From NCBI GenBank assembly GCA_022508865.1, contig JAFLUK010000040.1:1-11116 (forward strand): a DNA stretch of 11,116 bases, read 5' to 3'. Made by a program: the position numbers and the translations under genes. This document shows, one piece after another, positions 7,033-11,116 of the stretch (position 1 is the stretch's first letter; each line of letters begins with the position of its first letter). Below the pieces are notes generated by a model. It was not told the DNA's origin. It saw only the letters and a list, made by a program, of their open reading frames with translations, and did no database searches. The stretch comes from Oscillospiraceae bacterium. GTDB lineage: Bacteria > Bacillota > Clostridia > Oscillospirales > Acutalibacteraceae.

Positions 7033-7255
7033 CGTTTCGCACCCTTATTTTCTCGGCTGTTTCGTTTCGTATAGCAAAAATACCATAGTAGGTTTTGTAT
7101 GCGCAGATGTTTTTACCCATACTCCTATATAAAGGAATAATCGGTGCTCCCTCAAATATACCAAAATTTTCGTAAAAGTTTCTGTTTCCCTTAATTTTCT
7201 TTATGATATAATCTTTATTAAGTTCAGCTTTATTCAGCTTGATTATATGTGACAT
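7025..7255 (-). CDS. feoA: FeoA, SH3-like accessory protein of ferrous iron transport
   Basis: A 76-residue FeoA-domain protein. The sequence follows the FeoA pattern: LNKAELNKDYIIKKIKG, then NFGIFEGAPIIPLYR (the family's LGLxPGxxIxVL position), then GIFAIRNETAEKIRV (the closing ALRxxEAxxIxV strand). FeoA binds or regulates FeoB at the inner face of the membrane. A GTG at 7264 would add three residues, but it lies inside the ribosome site AAAGGTGA, so the ATG at 7255 was chosen. It overlaps feoB by eight bases (GATGAGTAA junction), so the two are probably translationally coupled. Divergent from cwlD; a Fur-box-like palindrome lies about 90 bases upstream. A weak leftward promoter, TTTAAA (7334-7339), 16 bases, TATAGT (7312-7317 on the minus strand), is possible. 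Confidence 0.9.
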   Translation of the reverse strand: MSHIIKLNKAELNKDYIIKKIKGNRNFYENFGIFEGAPIIPLYRSMGKNICAYKTYYGIFAIRNETAEKIRVRNDE

Positions 7256-7260
7256 ATATA

Positions 7261-7268
7261 TCACCTTT
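7261..7268 (-). promoter_or_regulatory. Ribosome binding site fixing the feoA start
   Basis: AAAGGTGA on the minus strand, with the AAGG core eight bases before the ATG at 7255. It contains the alternative GTG codon at 7264-7262, which would leave no spacer and is therefore rejected as a start. Confidence 0.75.
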
Positions 7269-7324
7269 AAAACATAGTCACTATAAATTATGGAATAAAA
7301 GTGAAATTGTTACTATATTGTAAG

Positions 7325-7352
7325 TTCAAATTTTTTAAATCTATGTTATAAT
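7325..7352 (+). promoter_or_regulatory. Extended -10 sigma-A-type promoter for cwlD and radA
   Basis: TTCAAA (7325-7330), a 16-base spacer and a consensus TATAAT (7347-7352) preceded by TGT (7344-7346), giving the extended -10 TGnTATAAT. Transcription would start near 7359 and leave a leader of about 60 bases before cwlD. The -35 matches only four of six positions, which the extended -10 could compensate. Confidence 0.5.
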
Positions 7353-7360
7353 AATTATAC
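7346..7360. promoter_or_regulatory. Possible Fur box (7-1-7 palindrome) between feoA and cwlD
   Basis: TTATAATAATTATAC agrees with the Bacillus Fur box TGATAATnATTATCA at 11 of 14 informative positions. Its core TATAATAATTATA is a perfect 6-1-6 palindrome. Iron-responsive control would suit the neighbouring feoAB operon. The region is very AT-rich and the -10 element of the cwlD promoter overlaps the site, so chance is a real alternative. Confidence 0.3.
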
Positions 7361-7421
7361 AAAATATTATTCCTAAATTGATTTTTCTCTGCATATATAA
7401 GGTATATGAGGAGGACAATTT

Positions 7422-8126
7422 ATGAGTAAAAAAACGATTATTATACTTTTATCATTATCCGTTATAATTACTGCCTTTTTCGTTTTTGTAAATTACAGTG
7501 ACGATTTAGAAGTGTCCCAAAACAAGTACAACAATGATGATATAATAGTACTCATAGATCCGGGACACGGAGGCGAAGACGGGGGAGCAGTAAGCTCCGG
7601 AGGAGTAATAGAAAGTAATGTAAATCTTTCTTTTTCTCTGAAACTGAAAACAATTATGAACCTGAACGGATTTAAAACTGTACTTACAAGAATTGACGAT
7701 AGTGACCTTGGTGATAAATCACTTGAAACAATTGCGCAGAGAAAAAAGTCAGATATGTATAAACGTTTGGAGTTATATAATTCTGATATTCACAACGTGG
7801 CAATCAGCATTCATCAAAATATTTTTCCTGCCGATGCTTGCAGAGGAACTCAAGTTTTTTATTCAACCATGGTAGATTCATCGAAGGATTTGGCAGACAA
7901 CATAACAAATGTGATTGTCAGTACTCTTCAAAATGATAACCAAAGAATCAGTAAACCTACAAACGGCAGCATCTTTCTTCTGGACAATGCAAAGGTACCT
8001 GCTGTTATTGTGGAATGCGGATTTCTTTCTAACAAAGATGAAGTTAATTTATTGTGCGACAAGGAATATCAGAAAAAATTTTCATACTGTGTCTATTTAG
8101 GCTTTTTAAATACAGGGTTTAATTAG
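7422..8126 (+). CDS. cwlD: CwlD-type N-acetylmuramoyl-L-alanine amidase (Amidase_3), spore cortex
   Basis: A 234-residue membrane-anchored zinc amidase. Residues 5-23 form one hydrophobic N-terminal segment (signal anchor). The catalytic domain spans about 41-231: LIDPGHGGEDGGA (44-56; zinc ligand His49), Glu64 in VIESNVNLS, SIHQN (129-133; zinc ligand His131), and VECGFLSN (197-204; catalytic Glu198). Length and spacing match Bacillus CwlD (237 residues), including a YSRRK-like IAQRKKSDMYKRLELYN segment. CwlD, acting in the mother cell with PdaA, makes muramic delta-lactam in the spore cortex, the mark recognised by germination lytic enzymes. Other Amidase_3 proteins have SH3 or cell-wall-binding repeats, absent here. 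ATG is preceded by GAGGAGGA. radA follows after 39 bases, probably in the same transcript. The assignment to CwlD over a general amidase rests on architecture and length. Confidence 0.85.
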   Translation: MSKKTIIILLSLSVIITAFFVFVNYSDDLEVSQNKYNNDDIIVLIDPGHGGEDGGAVSSGGVIESNVNLSFSLKLKTIMNLNGFKTVLTRIDDSDLGDKSLETIAQRKKSDMYKRLELYNSDIHNVAISIHQNIFPADACRGTQVFYSTMVDSSKDLADNITNVIVSTLQNDNQRISKPTNGSIFLLDNAKVPAVIVECGFLSNKDEVNLLCDKEYQKKFSYCVYLGFLNTGFN

Positions 8127-8165
8127 GTAGCAGGGCTTACTTAAATAATATAAAGGAATGTTATT

Positions 8166-9530
8166 ATGGCAAAAATTAAAAGTGTTTATATTTGTTCAGA
8201 ATGTGGTTACGAATCTCCAAAATGGTATGGAAAATGTCCCTCCTGCGGAGAATGGAACACAATGAATGAAGAAATTGTTGACAAAAGTGCAGTATCTGTA
8301 CAAAAAGTCAGCAAAATATCAACATATTCAAAGCCTATTACCATCAAAGATATTGATACTAATGATGAAGAACGATATAAAACAGGCTCATCAGAACTTG
8401 ACAGGGTACTTGGCGGCGGTATAGTTAAAGGTAGCCTTGTTCTTCTTGGAGGAGACCCCGGAATCGGTAAATCTACTATTTTGCTACAAATCTGTGAACA
8501 GCTTGGAAACACCTTAAAAATCCTTTATGTGTCAGGTGAAGAATCAAAAAGACAATTAAAACTTCGAGCACAAAGATTGTCTGTTAATAATGAAAATATT
8601 TTTATAATGACAGAAACCGATATTGAAGTTGTAGCTGAACAAATCAAAAGTGAGAAGCCTGATATTGTTATGATTGATTCAATTCAGACTATGAATTTAA
8701 CATCGTTAAGTTCATCACCGGGCTCTGTTACACAGGTAAGAGAATGTACCAATTTATTAATGCATACAGCAAAGGGACTTGATATACCTATACTTGTTGT
8801 TGGTCATGTCAACAAAGAAGGCTCTATTGCAGGACCAAAGGTATTGGAGCATATTGTTGACGCTGTTCTGTATTTTGAGGGCGATAAGCAAATGTCATAC
8901 AGAATATTAAGAGCAGTAAAAAACCGATATGGCTCTACAAATGAAATTGGGGTTTTTCAAATGACTGACAAAGGATTGTCAGAGGTGGAAAATCCCTCTA
9001 TGATGTTGCTTTCGGGCAGACCTCATAATGTTTCAGGAAGCTGTGTTGCTTGTACAATGGAAGGCACAAGACCTATTTTGGCGGAAATTCAGGCGCTTGT
9101 AACAGCTTCCGGATATGGTAATCCAAGAAGAATGGCTACAGGCTACGACTATAACAGACTTGCTCTTATTATTGCAGTACTGGAAAAAAGGGCAGGATAC
9201 TATTTTTCAAACAGCGACACTTATATTAACATTGTGGGCGGTCTGCGACTTGATGAGCCTGCTGTTGATTTGTCTGTGGCTATGTCGCTAATTAGCAGTT
9301 TAAAGGATGTGCCTATTCCTGAAAATTCTTTAGCCTTTGGAGAAATCGGCTTGGGTGGGGAAATTCGCTCTGTAGCTAACACACAGGCAAGAATTAACGA
9401 AGCAGCGAGAATGGGCTTTACAAAAATAATTTTACCATATCATAATTTAAAAAATGTGTCCTCTGATACGGCAACACTTTATGGTGTTCGCAATATCAGA
9501 GAAGCATTTGAGGCAATGTTAGATGAGTAA
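8166..9530 (+). CDS. radA: RadA, DNA repair and recombination ATPase
   Basis: A 454-residue RadA (Sms), full family length. An N-terminal zinc finger has cysteines 10, 13, 24 and 27 (YICSECGYESPKWYGKCPSC). The RecA-like ATPase domain has Walker A GGDPGIGKST (95-104) and Walker B IVMIDSIQT (167-175). The RadA-specific KNRFG motif appears as KNRYG (252-256). The C-terminal Lon-protease-like domain runs from about 300 to 454, including GNPRRMATGYDYNRLALI and IGLGGEIRSV. RadA is a helicase-like branch-migration factor acting on D-loops in recombination and transformation. ATG has AAAGGA upstream at good spacing. It follows cwlD by 39 bases and overlaps the next gene by eight bases. In many Firmicutes disA follows radA; that gene is not present here. 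Confidence 0.96.
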   Translation: MAKIKSVYICSECGYESPKWYGKCPSCGEWNTMNEEIVDKSAVSVQKVSKISTYSKPITIKDIDTNDEERYKTGSSELDRVLGGGIVKGSLVLLGGDPGIGKSTILLQICEQLGNTLKILYVSGEESKRQLKLRAQRLSVNNENIFIMTETDIEVVAEQIKSEKPDIVMIDSIQTMNLTSLSSSPGSVTQVRECTNLLMHTAKGLDIPILVVGHVNKEGSIAGPKVLEHIVDAVLYFEGDKQMSYRILRAVKNRYGSTNEIGVFQMTDKGLSEVENPSMMLLSGRPHNVSGSCVACTMEGTRPILAEIQALVTASGYGNPRRMATGYDYNRLALIIAVLEKRAGYYFSNSDTYINIVGGLRLDEPAVDLSVAMSLISSLKDVPIPENSLAFGEIGLGGEIRSVANTQARINEAARMGFTKIILPYHNLKNVSSDTATLYGVRNIREAFEAMLDE

Positions 9531-10257
9531 TTTTTTGCCAAATTTACCTTTTGAAGATGTAAAAGTAGTTGCAATGTCAACTATTAATAAAGAATTGTGC
9601 AAAAGGGTAGGGGAGCTTGGAATCGAAATAATACCAAGCGAAACACCGGACAAACTGCATTCTTTTGAAAAAAATCATATTGATATGCAAATGCTCCACT
9701 ATGATAAAGATACTGTTTTTGTACTGAATGAATGTAATAGTCTTAAAATAAATTTAAAGCGATATTTTAATGATATTATTACAGTTAATAGTAAAATTGA
9801 AAGAAACTATCCAAATAATGTATTATTAAACGCAGTGTCTGTTAATAACAAGATTATATGTAATTATGATACAATTGATAGTGCAGTTCAAAAGAAGATA
9901 GAAGAAAATCGAACATTTGTTTATAGGGTAAAGCAGGGCTACACGAAATGCTCAACCTGCATTGTAACAGAGAATAGCATTATCACATCTGACAAATCAA
10001 TTTATAAAGCAATAAAAAATGATTTTGATGTAATGCTGATTAAACCAGGCTATATAGATTTGCCGGGAACTAACTATGGATTTATTGGCGGCTGCAGTTT
10101 CAAAATGAATAAATCAATTTTGGCTTTTACAGGAGAAATAAAAAATCATCCTGACTACAATTGTATTAAGGATTTTTGCAGAAACCATAATGTTTATACA
10201 GAAAGCCTTTTGAATAGAAATCTTTTAGATATAGGAAGCATCATTCCGATTGCATAG
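9523..10257 (+). CDS. Uncharacterised GME-fold protein (DUF6873-like)
   Basis: A 244-residue protein with no assigned function. It resembles a clostridial family annotated as a DUF6873 GME-fold protein; GME enzymes (arginine deiminase and dimethylargininase relatives) act on guanidino groups with a five-bladed alpha/beta propeller. This recognition is from memory and tentative. Visible features are an HxDMQ motif (His52-Gln56), GYTKCSTCIV (139-148; Cys143, Cys146), PGYIDLPGTNYGFIGGCS (175-192; Cys191) and repeated beta-strand-turn blocks such as VFVLNE and NSIITSDKSIYK. No signal peptide or membrane segment. An HxD motif and a late cysteine are what a GME hydrolase needs, but I cannot assign the catalytic set or substrate. 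ATG overlaps the radA stop by eight bases, with GAGG nine bases upstream, so translation is probably coupled to radA. Confidence 0.75.
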   Translation: MSNFLPNLPFEDVKVVAMSTINKELCKRVGELGIEIIPSETPDKLHSFEKNHIDMQMLHYDKDTVFVLNECNSLKINLKRYFNDIITVNSKIERNYPNNVLLNAVSVNNKIICNYDTIDSAVQKKIEENRTFVYRVKQGYTKCSTCIVTENSIITSDKSIYKAIKNDFDVMLIKPGYIDLPGTNYGFIGGCSFKMNKSILAFTGEIKNHPDYNCIKDFCRNHNVYTESLLNRNLLDIGSIIPIA

Positions 10258-10340
10258 GATTTGATATAAAGCACTTAATAAGCAAAGAATAGGAATAAAA
10301 TTTATATATTAAGGGTAATTATTCCGGAAATCCTCCCCTA

Positions 10341-10370
10341 AATTATACAAAATATTCATTTTGTATAATT
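10341..10370. repeat. Perfect AT-rich inverted repeat (operator or weak terminator)
   Basis: AATTATACAAAAT (10341-10353) and ATTTTGTATAATT (10358-10370) are perfect 13-base complements around a four-base centre, ATTC. Only one pair is G-C. T-rich DNA (ATTTGTATTTTTTAA) follows, offset by a few bases, so it could end the radA transcript. It could equally be a binding site for a dimeric regulator just before the recombinase gene. Each arm contains TATAAT or its complement. The first 16 bases (10341-10356) recur exactly at 7353-7368. The rest of the 161-base gap shows only a TTCCGGAA palindrome (10322-10329) and an imperfect TTAAGGG/CCCCTAA pair. Confidence 0.6.
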
Positions 10371-10418
10371 ATTTGTATTTTTTAATATCCCTATTCCCAT
10401 TTATAAAGAGGTGAAAAA

Positions 10419-11116
10419 ATGGCTGTTAATTTCAGAGATGAAGCACCAAATGTTGTTAAGGATTTTCTTTTTTATATGCAGACAATAAAATCCAAGTCGC
10501 AAAAAACAGTAAATGAGTATTATCTTGATTTAAGAATGTTTTTCAGATTTATGAAAGTTCTCCGAGGAATTTCTAACGCAAATGATTTTGACAAAATTAA
10601 AATTGATGATATTGATATAGATTTTATTAAGGAAATTACTCTTACTGATATTTATGAATTTATGAATTTTCTTATCAGTGACCGTGGGTTGCAAGCTGCC
10701 GCTCGTTCAAGAAAAGCTTCTTCCCTACACACTTTTTTTAATTATTTAACTGTTAAAAAACATTTGCTTGATGTTGATCCGAGCAAAGAGCTTGAAATGC
10801 CGAAATTGAGGAAATCCTTGCCAAAATATCTTACTTTGGAACAGAGCCTTGAACTTTTAAATGCTGTTGAAGGCAAAAATAAAGAACGTGATTACTGCAT
10901 AATAACACTTTTTCTGAATTGCGGATTACGTCTTTCTGAACTTGTGGGTCTGAATGTTACAGATATCAGGAACAACAACACTGCAAGAGTACTTGGTAAA
11001 GGCAATAAGGAACGTATAATTTATCTTAATGATGCATGTATGGAGGCTGTTAACAGCTACAAAGCGGTTAGACCAATGGATAATGTTAAAGATAAAAAAG
11101 CACTATTCCTCTCCTC
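10419..11116 (+). CDS. XerC/D-type tyrosine recombinase (3' end beyond window)
   Basis: The frame opens at ATG 10419, with AAAGAGGTG just upstream, and runs to the window edge (232 complete residues). Residues about 10-115 form a core-binding (SAM-like) domain. It carries an insertion of about 30 residues (roughly 46-76, RGISNANDFDKIKIDDIDID...) before TLTDIYEFMNFLISDRG, which classical XerC/D lack. RSRKASSLHTFFNYL (97-110) follows. The catalytic domain begins about 135: NCGLRLSELVGLN supplies the first catalytic Arg171, and GKGNKER (193-199) the lysine motif. The HxxR and Tyr nucleophile lie outside the window. This wording resembles a chromosomal Clostridia recombinase annotated XerC, which resolves chromosome dimers with a partner. 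No att site, transposase or other mobile-element gene is visible nearby, so a housekeeping role is favoured over an integrase. It may share its promoter region with the inverted repeat upstream. Confidence 0.88.
   Translation, partial: MAVNFRDEAPNVVKDFLFYMQTIKSKSQKTVNEYYLDLRMFFRFMKVLRGISNANDFDKIKIDDIDIDFIKEITLTDIYEFMNFLISDRGLQAAARSRKASSLHTFFNYLTVKKHLLDVDPSKELEMPKLRKSLPKYLTLEQSLELLNAVEGKNKERDYCIITLFLNCGLRLSELVGLNVTDIRNNNTARVLGKGNKERIIYLNDACMEAVNSYKAVRPMDNVKDKKALFLS

Noticed and set aside
7391..7400. CATATATA upstream of cwlD as a sporulation sigma -10 element
   Set aside because: No matching -35 at proper distance, and the start would leave almost no leader before the ribosome site at 7408.
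7012..7442. Near-identical 21-base starts of feoB and cwlD in opposite orientation (ATGAGTAAAAAAAC and on), 20 of 21 bases matching
   Set aside because: Both simply encode MSKKTII with A-rich codons, a common N-terminus in low-GC Firmicutes; the surrounding DNA shows no further similarity, so an invertible element is not supported.
10419..11116. Tyrosine recombinase as the integrase of a mobile element starting at the window end
   Set aside because: Neighbours are housekeeping genes, no attachment-site repeat or tRNA is present, and the sequence reads like a chromosomal Xer protein; the downstream side is not visible, so this is not fully excluded.

Overview
The window reads as ordinary chromosome from a low-GC, spore-forming Firmicute, most likely an anaerobic member of the Clostridia (Ruminococcaceae/Oscillospiraceae-like). 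This is judged from strong AGGAGG-type ribosome sites, AT-rich intergenic DNA, an intact sigma-K gene, a cortex-lytic amidase of CwlD type, a FeoAB ferrous iron system and Clostridia-style family variants. No tRNA, rRNA, CRISPR array, insertion sequence or clear sign of horizontal transfer was seen.

Layout from left to right. A GerQ-like spore protein (+) converges on hemW (-); the stop codons overlap, and the terminator of the first gene lies inside hemW codons. hemW and prfC (release factor 3) are divergent across an 81-base gap with a good sigma-A promoter for prfC. Then come prfC, sigK and a TtcA-family tRNA thiolase, all (+). A hairpin between prfC and sigK looks like the prfC terminator and also contains the sigK ribosome site. 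A hairpin terminator at about 5205-5237 separates the thiolase gene from the convergent feoA-feoB operon (-), whose two genes overlap by 8 bases. A 166-base divergent region holds an extended -10 promoter and a Fur-box-like palindrome. It is followed by cwlD, radA and an uncharacterised GME-fold (DUF6873-like) protein, all (+), the last overlapping radA by 8 bases. After a 161-base gap with a perfect AT-rich inverted repeat comes a XerC/D-type tyrosine recombinase cut off by the window end.

Functional themes. Sporulation appears three times: the GerQ-like coat protein, pro-sigma-K with its membrane-type pro-sequence, and CwlD. The rest is housekeeping: translation termination (PrfC), tRNA thiolation (TtcA family), heme handling (HemW), iron uptake (FeoAB), recombination and repair (RadA) and chromosome resolution (Xer-like). 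I see no clearly new multi-gene system. The most interesting items are the sigK start region buried in a terminator-like hairpin, a terminator encoded in the codons of an opposing gene, a FeoB G domain without the usual guanine-recognition aspartate, and the GME-fold protein coupled to radA. All family assignments come from reading motifs by eye; no database search was run.
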